A DNA stretch of 64,000 nucleotides from JAVVHH01 sp963835135. GTDB lineage: Bacteria; Pseudomonadota; Alphaproteobacteria; Acetobacterales; Acetobacteraceae. A model generated the notes under the pieces. The model was not told where the DNA came from, made no database searches, and saw nothing but the letters and a program-made list of their open reading frames with translations. The DNA is taken from the NCBI GenBank assembly GCA_963835135.1, contig CAWIEF010000005.1:372001-436000 (forward strand), given 5' to 3'. The first letter of the stretch is position 1; each line of letters opens with the position of its first letter. This document shows, one piece after another, positions 34,034 through 43,163 of the stretch. Made by a program: the position numbers and the translations under genes.

Positions 34034-36520
34034 ATGGCAGAGTCCGACATACGCTCCCCCGACGCGGCGATCTCCGGCCCGGCGAAAGTCAGCATCGCGC
34101 TCCGCTCGCCGCGGGGTCCGCTGGCCCGATCCGGCTGGATCGACCTTCCGGTCAAGCGCCTCGCCTTCGTCAACGCGGGCATCGCGCCCGTCGCCTTGGC
34201 GCGTGCGACGATCGATCCATTGCAAGACGAGCAGCGTGGCCAGGTCGCGACCGGAGCAGGACCAGGCCTCCACGTCGACATAACGGGACCGATGACCGCC
34301 GAGAGCGGCACGCCTGTCATCGTGACGCTCGCCGGCACCGCGCCGGCCCGGCCCGGCAGCTATCTCTCGACCCTGCGCCTCTACCCCCAGGCCGGTCCGC
34401 CCCTGGCCGTGCCGATCCACGTCGCCGTCGCCGCCAGCCCGGCCTGGGGCATCGGCCTCACGCTGCTCGGCTTGTCCGTTGTCAGCGCCATGGCAGGGCT
34501 CGACGAGCAAGGCGCGGTTGCGACCAAGCTGCGGGATGCGCTGCACAAGCGCGGCGCGGCCCAGCTCTTCGTGGCCGAGTACCCCGACTCCGATGGGACA
34601 GGCGACGTCGCGGCCATGGACGCCGCCTATGAGGCCGCGATCATCGCCCTGTCGCGGCCCCGCAGCGCCGGGCTGGTGGACCACCGGCTGGAGGACGCCG
34701 CCGTGCCGCTCGCCGAGGCCGACCGGCTGGCGGCGTCGCTGCGGCACGCGGCCGACGGACTGTCGCCAGCCGACGCTCTGGTCAAGACGGCGAATATCGC
34801 TTGGCAGGCGTTGCAGCCGCACCTGAAGGCCCTCGTTCTTCCGGCCGCGAGCGACCTGCCGCCGGCGCCCGGCAAGCCCGCCGTGGGAGACGGCGCCGGA
34901 GTCGACATCACCGCGTTCGGATCTCGCCTCGACGCCATGCTGTCCCGGCTGCGGGAGAGGCTGGTCGGCGCACCGGCCCGCTGGCTCGAGGCCGAGTTGA
35001 GCGCGCAGATCACCCGGCTGAAGCTCGTCGCCGCCTCCGGCGACATCGAGGACGCGCGCCTGCAGGCCCGGGCGGTGCAGACCGCCATGCGCCGGGCCGC
35101 GCACAGCCTCGCCGCGGGGCAGCGCCTGGTCATGCTCGAAGGCGCGCAGATGGCATACATGCTGGGCACGGTTGCCGAGACCCAGCGGGCGACGACGGAC
35201 CCGGACATCCCGGCGGCCTCGCGCGCGGATATCGCCTCGAAGCTCGAGGCCGCCCGAACCATGCTCGCGGACGGGGCCGAGTTGCGGCGGCTTGTCGATG
35301 TCGGCCGGGCGGTGAACGAGGCTGCGAGCGCGCTAACCCTCGCTGCCGCGCGCGCGGAGGAGGCGCGGGTGACAGCGGCGACCGCGTTGGCATCCGCCGC
35401 GACCGACACTCCAGCGGTGGACGCGGCCGTCGCGACCGCCCAAGCCGACCCGGATCGGTCCCCGGCGCGCAAGACGGCGCATCTGCAATCCATCCTCGAC
35501 GCGTGGCGGTCCACGATCGGCGCGGCCAGCGACCCGGAGGGCCGGCCGACCCTCCTCGCCAGCGTGGACGTCATCGCCGCGGCACTGGATCGGGGCGACA
35601 TGCCCGGCGTCGGAGAGGCTTATCGGGCTTTGACCCAGGCATGGGCGGCGTTCGCCACCCAACGCATCACCCTCGCCGGAGCCCAAGCCCTCAAACCGTA
35701 TTGCGATAGCTATGCCGCCCGCCTCCAGCGCCGGCTCGGCTTCATCGACCAGGAGTTGCGGTGGGAGGAGCCGGACGCGCGCAGCGTGGAGTGGGACCGC
35801 CGGCGTGACCACCTCCGCCTGGCGCTGGAGCGCGTCGCGCCGGGAGGCGAGTGCCTGGCGGCGCTCCTGGCCTTGGACAAAGACGTGAACGGCCTCGCCG
35901 GCGACATCGGCGCCGCCGCCGCCGACACGGCCGGCGTCGATGCAGCGGTCCGCTCGGACGCCATGGCGGTCTATGGCGTTTCGGCGTCGACCGGCCCTCG
36001 CGTCCTCGCCCCTTACACGGACACGCCCTCGTCCGAACTGTTCGTCGACCGGCCTCTGACGATCTCGGTGGGCAATCTGGACCCGGCCTGGGGTGGCGGC
36101 ACGATGGTGTCGGTCCAGTTCGGCGACGGGTCGCCGCCTTTGAGCCTCGATGCCGAAACGCTCCGCCGCAGCCCGCCCCGCCATGTCTACACTCGTCCCC
36201 TGGCGGCCCACGTGAGCGCGCTGGCCGCCGACGCCCTCACCGCGGACGGTCGAGCCATCGGCACGCCGCTCGGCCAAGGAGCCGCGACGCTGTTGATCGC
36301 ACCGGCTCCCGATAGCCGCGCGCGGACCCTGGCCGACCGCTTCCTCTCGGCGCGCTTCGCCCTCGCGCTGATCGTGGCCCTCGTCATCTACTCCTGGCGT
36401 TTCCTGTCGCGCGACCGGGTGTTCGGCGCCTGCGGGTTCGACTACGCCGAAGCGTTCGCCCTTGGCTTCGCCGTCAACGCAGCGATCGCCGAGCTGCCAG
36501 CCATCTTGGCCAGGCTGTGA
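34034..36520 (+). CDS. unrecognised 828-residue membrane protein with PKD-like domain
   Basis: I do not recognise this protein. Visible parts in order: a beta-rich N-terminal domain (about 15-132) with no cleavable signal; a hydrophobic segment (about 134-156); a long Ala/Arg/Glu-rich helical region (about 160-640) with coiled-coil-like stretches; a beta domain (about 655-760) with VQFGDGSPP near 696 and HVYTRPL near 716, the pattern of a PKD repeat; a clear membrane helix (about 775-793); and a second hydrophobic stretch at the C-terminus (803-828). Start ATG at 34034. It sits alone between a CobW gene and a PEP-CTERM gene. A membrane-anchored envelope or signalling protein is possible. Confidence 0.75.
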   Translation: MAESDIRSPDAAISGPAKVSIALRSPRGPLARSGWIDLPVKRLAFVNAGIAPVALARATIDPLQDEQRGQVATGAGPGLHVDITGPMTAESGTPVIVTLAGTAPARPGSYLSTLRLYPQAGPPLAVPIHVAVAASPAWGIGLTLLGLSVVSAMAGLDEQGAVATKLRDALHKRGAAQLFVAEYPDSDGTGDVAAMDAAYEAAIIALSRPRSAGLVDHRLEDAAVPLAEADRLAASLRHAADGLSPADALVKTANIAWQALQPHLKALVLPAASDLPPAPGKPAVGDGAGVDITAFGSRLDAMLSRLRERLVGAPARWLEAELSAQITRLKLVAASGDIEDARLQARAVQTAMRRAAHSLAAGQRLVMLEGAQMAYMLGTVAETQRATTDPDIPAASRADIASKLEAARTMLADGAELRRLVDVGRAVNEAASALTLAAARAEEARVTAATALASAATDTPAVDAAVATAQADPDRSPARKTAHLQSILDAWRSTIGAASDPEGRPTLLASVDVIAAALDRGDMPGVGEAYRALTQAWAAFATQRITLAGAQALKPYCDSYAARLQRRLGFIDQELRWEEPDARSVEWDRRRDHLRLALERVAPGGECLAALLALDKDVNGLAGDIGAAAADTAGVDAAVRSDAMAVYGVSASTGPRVLAPYTDTPSSELFVDRPLTISVGNLDPAWGGGTMVSVQFGDGSPPLSLDAETLRRSPPRHVYTRPLAAHVSALAADALTADGRAIGTPLGQGAATLLIAPAPDSRARTLADRFLSARFALALIVALVIYSWRFLSRDRVFGACGFDYAEAFALGFAVNAAIAELPAILARL

Positions 36521-36601
36521 CCGTCGGAAATCTTTACAATCCCGGATTGACCAGCTCGATCGCTCTCGGCCAGAGTGTTGATCTTACGTTATAAACTTCC
36601 G

Positions 36602-36617
36602 TGGTACATTACTTGCT
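36602..36617 (+). promoter_or_regulatory. sigma-54-type promoter for the PEP-CTERM gene
   Basis: TGGTAC, five bases, TTGCT: the GG (-24) and GC (-12) pairs are separated by exactly 10 bases, matching the sigma-54 consensus TGGCAC-N5-TTGCW with one mismatch. It leaves a leader of about 55 bases before the ATG at 36683. Confidence 0.6.
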
Positions 36618-36628
36618 TGGAAAGTTCT

Positions 36629-36646
36629 GAGAGCAATACGGCTCTC
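36629..36646. promoter_or_regulatory. inverted repeat in the PEP-CTERM gene leader
   Basis: GAGAGC, six bases, GCTCTC: a perfect 6-bp inverted repeat near the expected transcription start. Could be an RNA hairpin or a binding site; no stronger evidence. Confidence 0.35.
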
Positions 36647-36682
36647 CTTGTAATCAACGCTTTTTGCGGGGGCAAAAACGCT

Positions 36683-37591
36683 ATGAGAAGTTTCAAGATC
36701 TCACTTTGGGCCAGTGCTTTGTTCCTATGCGGCATCGGCAGCGGCAATGCCGGCGTGCTGACGACCGTCGACAATACCTCGGCGGCAACTCTTGCCGCTG
36801 CTCTCACGAGCGGCGGTGCCGGCGGCATCACGATTACCGGGCAGACGCTGAGCACCAACACGTCGGGGTTGAAGGCTTCCTCAGGCCTTTTCTCGACCGT
36901 AGGTTCGAACAATTTTGGTCTTACCGGCAGCGGGATCGTCATCAGCAGCGGTAATGCGGCCCAGGACGGCACGACAGGGCCGTTCATCAACGGTGTGAGC
37001 ACGGCGTTCGGCAGCAACGCGACGGCGGCGCAAACCGCCCTGCTCAAACAAGTCTCTCCGACAGCCAGCGCGTTTCACGACGTGACCGAGCTCGACATTA
37101 CCTTCAACGCCGATGCCACCACGAGCAACGTGTTCTTCAACACGGTTTTCACGTCGGCTGAATACCCAGTCTTCGTCAACTCGTTCATCGACGGCTTCGG
37201 CCTGTTCCTCAACGGAACCAACATCGCGTTTGCAGGGGGAAAACCCGTCAATATTAACAGCCCACTCTTCGTGAACACTGCTTTTCCAACGGGTGGCGGG
37301 GTTAATGGGACCGCCTACCAGACAACTCCGGAGCAAGGTGTTTTGGTCCAGAACGGGTCTGCTGTCGTGACGTATGGGGGCGCGGTGACCCCCGGCAGCA
37401 CCGGCAACACGCTGACGTTCATCATTGGGGACGCGAACGACAGCAATTTGGACACAACGGCCTTCATCCAAGGGTTGGGCAAGGCTCCCCCGACGACCTC
37501 TACCCCAGAACCGGCCAGCCTCATCCTGCTCGGCTCGGGCCTGCTTGGCCTCGGATTGGCCCGTCACCGCCGTGGCAAGGGCGCCGCGTAA
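36683..37591 (+). CDS. choice-of-anchor L / PEP-CTERM sorting-signal protein
   Basis: Exported surface or matrix protein, 302 residues. A signal peptide covers about residues 1-23 (ending GNAG). The body resembles the choice-of-anchor L domain (FGLTGSGIVISSGNAA, FNTVFTSAEYPVF, NTLTFIIGDANDSNLDT). The C-terminus TPEPASLILLGSGLLGLGL followed by ARHRRGK is a textbook PEP-CTERM signal, recognised by an exosortase and cleaved near the Pro-Glu-Pro. The ATG at 36683 has GGGGG upstream. The gene is less GC-rich than its neighbours. No exosortase gene lies in the window, so the sorting enzyme must be elsewhere. Confidence 0.85.
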   Translation: MRSFKISLWASALFLCGIGSGNAGVLTTVDNTSAATLAAALTSGGAGGITITGQTLSTNTSGLKASSGLFSTVGSNNFGLTGSGIVISSGNAAQDGTTGPFINGVSTAFGSNATAAQTALLKQVSPTASAFHDVTELDITFNADATTSNVFFNTVFTSAEYPVFVNSFIDGFGLFLNGTNIAFAGGKPVNINSPLFVNTAFPTGGGVNGTAYQTTPEQGVLVQNGSAVVTYGGAVTPGSTGNTLTFIIGDANDSNLDTTAFIQGLGKAPPTTSTPEPASLILLGSGLLGLGLARHRRGKGAA

Positions 37592-37603
37592 CGCGCGACC
37601 TGA

Positions 37604-37631
37604 TCGGGCTGCTCAAGATCGAGCAGCCCGA
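37604..37631. terminator. strong hairpin between the PEP-CTERM gene and tRNA-Glu
   Basis: TCGGGCTGCTC, six-base loop, GAGCAGCCCGA: a perfect 11-bp stem. It lies 12 bases after the PEP-CTERM stop and 40 bases beyond the tRNA-Glu 3' end on the other strand, so it can serve both. There is no clear T-tract on either side. Confidence 0.65.
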
Positions 37632-37670
37632 GTCTCGTCGGTGACTGCACCGACCAACGATGGGTCTCGC

Positions 37671-37746
37671 TGGTGCCCCGTACGGGATTCGAACCCGTGT
37701 TACAGCCTTGAAAGGGCCGTGTCCTAGGCCTCTAGACGAACGGGAC
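37671..37746 (-). tRNA. tRNA-Glu (anticodon TTC)
   Basis: A 76-base tRNA including encoded CCA. The acceptor stem GTCCCGT pairs with ACGGGGC (one G-T pair), the anticodon loop reads CTTTCAA, and the T loop GGTTCGAATCC is canonical. The D-arm contains TCGTCTAGAGGCCTAGGA, typical of tRNA-Glu. It lies just downstream of recJ on the same strand. Confidence 0.95.
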
Positions 37747-37782
37747 CGCGCGGCGTGGGGTAGCGCAGCGGCGCGGTTCAGG

Positions 37783-39531
37783 TCAAGCGGCGGCGGCGTC
37801 GGTGATGAAGAAGCTGGGGCTGACCGTGCCGTTCCATTCCTCGGCCCGCAAATGACCCGCAAGATGCAGCCGGCCGCCGCGCGCCAGCAGCGCCGTCTCG
37901 ATCGGGCCGTCGCCGGCGCGGAACATGAGCGCTTTCAGCCGGCCGCCCTCCTCGCCCGTCAGCCACGCGCGGATCGTCCCGGCTTCGCGCCCGATCCGCT
38001 CCGCCCGCACGACGGCGGCGCGCGGAATGACGAAAGCGGGCTCTTCGTTGCCGTTGCCGAACGGCGACAGCCGGCTCAGATGCTGCGCCAGTTCGACCGT
38101 CGCTCCGCCGACCGCGATCGAGCCCTCGACCGCCAGGTCGGCCCGCGACGGCAGCGTCGCGGCATGCGAGAGCCGCTCGTCGAGGAAATCGTGGAACGCG
38201 GCCAGCCCGGACGCAGCTGCGGTGAACCCGGCCGCCATCCTGTGTCCGCCGCCCGCGCTCAATAGCCCGGCCTGGCGCGCCGCCATGACCGCCCGGCCCA
38301 GGTCGACCCCCGCCACCGACCGCCCGCTCCCCTTGGCCACCCCGTCCGCAATCGCGGCCACGCAGACCGGCCGGTTCAGCCGCTCCTTCAGCCGTCCCGC
38401 CACGATCCCGACCACACCCGCGTGCCAGCCTTCACCCGCGATCAGGATCGCCGCTCGCCCGGCTCGCGCCTGCGCCTCCGCCTGTGTGACGGCATCGTCC
38501 ATCATGCTGGCCTCGACCTCCTGCCGGTCGCGGTTGGTGCTGTCGAGTTGCGCGGCCAAGGTGCGCGCCTCGACCGCGTCGTCTGTGAGCAGCAATCGAA
38601 GGCCGAGGCTCGAGTCGCTGATCCGGCCCGCCGCGTTGATCCGTGGCCCCAGCGCGAAGCCGCACGTCATCGCCGTCGGCAACCCGTTCGCCGCAGCGGC
38701 CTCGAGCAGGGCGGCGATCCCGGGCCGCGCGCGCCGGGCCATGACGCGCAGCCCCTGGGTGACCAGCGCACGGTTGAGGCCCTGCAGCGGCATCACGTCG
38801 CACACGGTCGCCAGCGCGACCAGGTCGAGCAGCTCGCGCAAATCCGGCTCGGCCCGCGTGGCAAAGAAGCCGCCGCGCCGCAGCACCCGCACCGTCGCGA
38901 TCGCGGCCAGGAACGCGACCGCCGCCGCGCAGCACGCGCCGAGCCCGGAGCGGCAATCGAGCCGATTGGGATTGACCGTCGCCAGCACCGGCGGCGGCGG
39001 TCCATCGGTCGCATGGTGGTCGAGCACGACCACGTCCGCCGCCCCCGCCACGGCGGCCAGCGCCGGCCCGGCCGCCGTTCCGCAATCGACGCACACGATC
39101 AGCGTCGCCCCGCGCGCCACCAACCCCAGCAGCGCCGGCCCGTTCGGCCCATACCCCTCCAGCATGCGGTCCGGCACGTGGGTCAGCACGGTGCAGCCGA
39201 ACTGCCGCAGCAGCAGTGTCACGATCGCCGCGCTGCAGGCGCCATCGACGTCGTAATCGCCGAACACGCCCACCGTCTCGCCCTGCCGCGCCGCATGGGC
39301 GAGTCGCTCGGCCGCCTCATCCATGCCGGCCAGCACCGACGGGTCCGGCATCAGCGCCCGCAGGGTCGGCTGCAGGAAATGCTCGGCCAGATCGGCATCG
39401 ACGCCCCGGATCGCCAACAGCCGACCGACGACCTCCGGCAGGCCGAGCCGCTGCGCGATGCCGAGACCGACTCGGTCGTCTCCATCACGCAGAACCCAGC
39501 GGCGTCCGGTCAGGCTTTGGGCCAGGTTCAA
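37783..39531 (-). CDS. recJ: single-stranded-DNA-specific exonuclease RecJ
   Basis: 5'-3' exonuclease used in recombination and repair, 582 residues. DHH-superfamily motifs: GDYDVDGACSAA (motif I), the DHH triad in VVLDHHATDG, and the DHHA1 region GGGHRMAAGF. It follows glpX, hom and an aminotransferase in the same direction with short gaps, an arrangement common in alphaproteobacteria. Confidence 0.93.
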   Translation of the reverse strand: MNLAQSLTGRRWVLRDGDDRVGLGIAQRLGLPEVVGRLLAIRGVDADLAEHFLQPTLRALMPDPSVLAGMDEAAERLAHAARQGETVGVFGDYDVDGACSAAIVTLLLRQFGCTVLTHVPDRMLEGYGPNGPALLGLVARGATLIVCVDCGTAAGPALAAVAGAADVVVLDHHATDGPPPPVLATVNPNRLDCRSGLGACCAAAVAFLAAIATVRVLRRGGFFATRAEPDLRELLDLVALATVCDVMPLQGLNRALVTQGLRVMARRARPGIAALLEAAAANGLPTAMTCGFALGPRINAAGRISDSSLGLRLLLTDDAVEARTLAAQLDSTNRDRQEVEASMMDDAVTQAEAQARAGRAAILIAGEGWHAGVVGIVAGRLKERLNRPVCVAAIADGVAKGSGRSVAGVDLGRAVMAARQAGLLSAGGGHRMAAGFTAAASGLAAFHDFLDERLSHAATLPSRADLAVEGSIAVGGATVELAQHLSRLSPFGNGNEEPAFVIPRAAVVRAERIGREAGTIRAWLTGEEGGRLKALMFRAGDGPIETALLARGGRLHLAGHLRAEEWNGTVSPSFFITDAAAA

Positions 39532-39625
39532 CTCAGCTCCACCTCGCAGTCAGGGACGGATCATACGATAGGTTCGCCGAGTCGGGACGCGAGCGTGTTT
39601 ACCCCGCCTCCGGAGAGCGAGATTG

Positions 39626-40615
39626 CTACTCAGGCTGCCAAGTTTTGGTATCGAAATTGTGGTGCGCCTCGATGTAGCGGACCGTGCCGGACTTGCTGCG
39701 CATCACCATCGAATGCGTGTAGCCTCCGTGCCCGAACCGGCGTACGCCCTTCAACAGCGCGCCGCTGGTCACCCCGGTCGCGGCAAACACGACATTGCCG
39801 CGGGCCATCTCCTCGACGCTGTATTTGTGCTTCGGATCCGTGACGCCCATCGACCTGGCCCGCGCGATCTGGTCGTCGTCCTCGTACATCAGACGCCCTT
39901 GCATCTGCCCGCCGATGCAGCGCAGGGCGGCGGCGGCCAGCACGCCTTCCGGCGCGCCGCCCGAACCGACATACATGTCCACCCCACCCTCCGGCAAAGC
40001 GGCTGCGATCACGCCGGCGACGTCTCCATCCGAAAGCAGCATGCACCGGGCGCCCGCCTCGCGGCAGCCCGCGAGCAGCTCGGCGTGCCGTTCGCGCTCG
40101 AGCATGCAAACGACGAGGTCACCGATGTCGACCTTCTTGGCGCGGGCAAGATTGCGCAAGTTCTCGCCCATCGACGCATCCAGGTCGACCACGCCCGGCG
40201 GCAGGCCGCCCCCGACCGCGATCTTCTGCATGTAGATGTCGGGCGCATGCAGGAAGTTGCCGCTTTCCGCCAAAGCGACCACCGCCAGGGCGTTCGCCGC
40301 CCCCTTTGCCGTCAGGTTGGTGCCCTCGAGCGGATCGACGGCGATGTCCATGCCAGGGCCGCCAGCGCCCACCTTCTCGCCGATGTAGAGCATCGGCGCC
40401 TCGTCCATCTCCCCCTCCCCGATGACGACGGTGCCGTCGATGGCCACGCTGTCGAACGCCCGGCGCATCGCTTCGACGGCCGCGCCGTCCGCCTCGTTCT
40501 TCTTGCCGCGTCCCATCCAGCGCGAGGCGGCAAGCGCGGCCGCCTCGGTCACGCGGACGAGCTCGAGCGCGAGGTTACGATCGGAAGCGATCTCGGAGAC
40601 GGTGTTGCTGCTCAT
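39626..40615 (-). CDS. glpX: class II fructose-1,6-bisphosphatase
   Basis: Gluconeogenic Mn/Mg-dependent phosphatase, 329 residues. Class II signatures: VVIGEGEMDEAPML, DIAVDPLEGTNL, the SGGAPEGVLAAAAL phosphate-binding loop, and ATGVTSG. It is 10 bases downstream of hom and upstream of recJ. The ATG at 40615 begins MSSNTVSEI. Confidence 0.94.
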   Translation of the reverse strand: MSSNTVSEIASDRNLALELVRVTEAAALAASRWMGRGKKNEADGAAVEAMRRAFDSVAIDGTVVIGEGEMDEAPMLYIGEKVGAGGPGMDIAVDPLEGTNLTAKGAANALAVVALAESGNFLHAPDIYMQKIAVGGGLPPGVVDLDASMGENLRNLARAKKVDIGDLVVCMLERERHAELLAGCREAGARCMLLSDGDVAGVIAAALPEGGVDMYVGSGGAPEGVLAAAALRCIGGQMQGRLMYEDDDQIARARSMGVTDPKHKYSVEEMARGNVVFAATGVTSGALLKGVRRFGHGGYTHSMVMRSKSGTVRYIEAHHNFDTKTWQPE

Positions 40616-40625
40616 GCGGATGTCC

Positions 40626-41918
40626 TCACGCGGGTTCGATGCGGATCAGCGCCGGGGGCTCGACCACCGCGTCGCTGCGTTCGATCTGGTCGAGCGCCGC
40701 GCGCATCGCGGCCTCGTTGGTCTCATGCGTCACCAGCACCACCGGCACGCTCTCGCCCGGCGCCCGGCCCCGCTGCAGCATGCTTTCCAGGCTGACCCCG
40801 GCATCGCGCAGCGCGGCCGTCACGTCGGCGATCACGCCCGGGCGGTCCAGCACCATCAGCCGAAGATAGTAGGCGCCCTGGTGCACCGACATCGGCACGC
40901 CGGGGAGCGAGACGAGCGCCTCGTCGTTCATCCCCCACACGGGAGCGGTGCGCCCACGGGCGATGTCGACCAAATCGGCCACCACCGCGCTCGCCGTCGG
41001 CCCGGCACCGGCTCCCCTGCCCTCGAGCATCACGCGGCCGACCGCGTCGCCCTCGGCCACCACGGCGTTGAACACCCCGTCGACATGGGCGAGCGGATTG
41101 GCCAGCGGAACCAGACATGGATGCACCCGCGTCTCGATCCCGGCTTCGGTGCGGCGGGCGATGCCAAGCAGTTTGATGCGGTATCCGAGTTCGCTGGCCA
41201 GCGCGATATCGACTGCGGAGATCGCGCGGATGCCTTCGACGTGAACGGCGGCGAAATCGACCGGGCGATTGAATGCCAGCGCCGCCAGAATGGCCAGTTT
41301 GTGCGCGGCGTCGACGCCATCGACGTCGAACGACGGGTCGGCCTCGGCGTAGCCGAGACGCTGCGCGTCGGCCAGCACGTCGGCGAAGTCGCGCCCCTGC
41401 TCGCGCATGATGGTCAGGATGTAGTTGCAGGTGCCGTTGAGGATGCCGGCGACGCGGTCGATGCGGTTGCCCGCAAGACCTTCGCGCAGTGCCTTGATGA
41501 CGGGAATGCCGCCCGCGACCGCTGCCTCGAACGCGATCGCGGCGCCATGCCGCTCGGCCGCACTCGCCAGCGCCGCCCCGTGGACGGCCATGAGCGCCTT
41601 GTTGGCCGTGACCACCGGCCGGCCGGCGGCCAGGGCAGCCTCGACGAGCGCACGCGCCGGACCGTCGCTGCCGCCGATGAGCTCGACGACGACGTCGACT
41701 TCCGGGTCGGCCGCCAGCGCGACCGGGTCGTCATGCCAGCGCATCGCCGATATATCCACGCCCCGGTCCCGCGCCCGGTCCCGGGCGGCGACGGCCGTCA
41801 CCGCGATCGGCCGGCCGGCGCGGGCCCCGATCAGGGCGGCGTTGTCGTGCAACAGGCGCAGCACGCCCGCGCCGACGGTGCCGAGCCCGGCAACGCCCAC
41901 CGACAATGCGCGGTTCAT
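40626..41918 (-). CDS. hom: homoserine dehydrogenase
   Basis: NAD(P)H-dependent reduction of aspartate semialdehyde to homoserine for threonine and methionine synthesis; 430 residues. It has the GLGTVGAGV dinucleotide motif, TANKALMA, the catalytic region GILNGTCNYIL and YAEADPSFDVDGVDAAHKLAIL, and a C-terminal ACT domain (about 350-430) for feedback control. The ATG at 41918 overlaps the aminotransferase stop as ATGA; the longer open frame to 42260 is antisense to that gene's coding pattern. Confidence 0.95.
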   Translation of the reverse strand: MNRALSVGVAGLGTVGAGVLRLLHDNAALIGARAGRPIAVTAVAARDRARDRGVDISAMRWHDDPVALAADPEVDVVVELIGGSDGPARALVEAALAAGRPVVTANKALMAVHGAALASAAERHGAAIAFEAAVAGGIPVIKALREGLAGNRIDRVAGILNGTCNYILTIMREQGRDFADVLADAQRLGYAEADPSFDVDGVDAAHKLAILAALAFNRPVDFAAVHVEGIRAISAVDIALASELGYRIKLLGIARRTEAGIETRVHPCLVPLANPLAHVDGVFNAVVAEGDAVGRVMLEGRGAGAGPTASAVVADLVDIARGRTAPVWGMNDEALVSLPGVPMSVHQGAYYLRLMVLDRPGVIADVTAALRDAGVSLESMLQRGRAPGESVPVVLVTHETNEAAMRAALDQIERSDAVVEPPALIRIEPA

Positions 41919-43126
41919 CCCGCGACTTCTTCGAGCGCCGATACGTTTGGTTCGTTCTGCAGGAAGCCACGGATGTTGCGCACGGCTTGGCGCAGGCGGT
42001 GCGTGTTCTCCACCAGCGCGATCCGCACATGGGTATCGCCGTGTTCGCCGAAGCCGATGCCCGGCGCCACCGCCACCTTTGCGCGCGACAGCAAGAGCTT
42101 GCTGAAGGCGACGCTGCCGAGACCGGCGTATTTCGGCGGGATCGGCGCCCAAGCGAACATCGAGCCGTCCGGATTGGGCACCTCCCATCCGGCCGCGTTC
42201 AGCCCGCGCACCAGGACGTCTCGCCGCTCGCGGTACAGGCCGCGCATCTCGGCCACGCAATCCTGCGGCCCGTTCAGCGCAGCGGTGGCCGCGACCTGGA
42301 TCGGGGTGAAGGCGCCGTAGTCGAGATAGGACTTCATCCGCGCCAGCGCCCCAATCAGCCGCGCGTTGCCGGCCGCGAAGCCCATGCGCCAGCCCGGCAT
42401 CGAGTAGGTCTTGGACAGGCTGGTGAACTCGACCGCGATCTCCTTGGCTCCCGGCACTTGCAGCAGCGAGGGCGGCACGTTGTCGCCGAAATAGATCTCC
42501 GCGTAGGCGAGATCGGACAGGATGAAGATCTCGTGCTTGCGGCAGAAGCCGACGATCTCGCGATAGAAATCGAGGTCGGCGAGGTAGGCCGTCGGGTTGC
42601 TCGGGAAGTTGACGATCAGCGCGGTCGGTTTCGGCACGCTGTGGCGCACCGCCTGATCGAGCGCCTGCAGCATCGCCTGATCGGGCGTGGCCGGGATGCT
42701 GCGGACCGAGGCGCCGGCGATGATGAAGCCGAACTGGTGGATCGGATAGGAGGGGTTCGGCACCAGGATGGTATCGCCCGGGCTCGTGATCGCGGCGGCG
42801 AGATTGGCGAGGCCCTCCTTGGAGCCGAGCGTCGCGACCACTTCGGTCTCCGGGTTCAGCGTCACGTCGAAGCGTCGCTCATAGTAAGCCGCAAGGGCGC
42901 GGCGCAGGCCGGGAATGCCCTTGCTGGTCGAGTAGCGATGCGTCCGCGGATCCTGCACGGCTTCGACCAGCTTGGCCACGATGTGCGGCGGCGTGCCGCT
43001 GTCTGGATTGCCCATCCCGAGGTCGATGATGTCTTCGCCGGCAGCGCGGGCCCGGGCCTTGGCGTCGTTCACCTCGGCGAAGACGTAGGGCGGCATGCGG
43101 CGGATACGGTGAAACTCGGTACTCAT
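41915..43126 (-). CDS. class I/II aminotransferase (LL-diaminopimelate/alanine aminotransferase-like)
   Basis: PLP enzyme of fold type I, 403 residues. The Schiff-base Lys is in SLSKTYSMPGWR, with DLAYAEIYFG contributing the cofactor Asp/Tyr and a C-terminal Arg in HVRIALVEN. The start is the ATG at 43126 (MSTEFHRI); an upstream TTG at 43144 has no ribosome binding site. It heads the run with hom, glpX and recJ. In alphaproteobacteria this gene next to hom is usually annotated LL-diaminopimelate or alanine aminotransferase. Confidence 0.9.
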   Translation of the reverse strand: MSTEFHRIRRMPPYVFAEVNDAKARARAAGEDIIDLGMGNPDSGTPPHIVAKLVEAVQDPRTHRYSTSKGIPGLRRALAAYYERRFDVTLNPETEVVATLGSKEGLANLAAAITSPGDTILVPNPSYPIHQFGFIIAGASVRSIPATPDQAMLQALDQAVRHSVPKPTALIVNFPSNPTAYLADLDFYREIVGFCRKHEIFILSDLAYAEIYFGDNVPPSLLQVPGAKEIAVEFTSLSKTYSMPGWRMGFAAGNARLIGALARMKSYLDYGAFTPIQVAATAALNGPQDCVAEMRGLYRERRDVLVRGLNAAGWEVPNPDGSMFAWAPIPPKYAGLGSVAFSKLLLSRAKVAVAPGIGFGEHGDTHVRIALVENTHRLRQAVRNIRGFLQNEPNVSALEEVAG

Positions 43127-43163
43127 ATACGAGCGCTCATTCAAGGTGCGGGGCGTGACGTGG

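Noticed and set aside
32666..35104. 812-codon minus-strand frame opposite the amidohydrolase, CobW and unknown protein genes
   Set aside because: Low-complexity Gly/Arg/Asp sequence antisense to genes with clear motifs.
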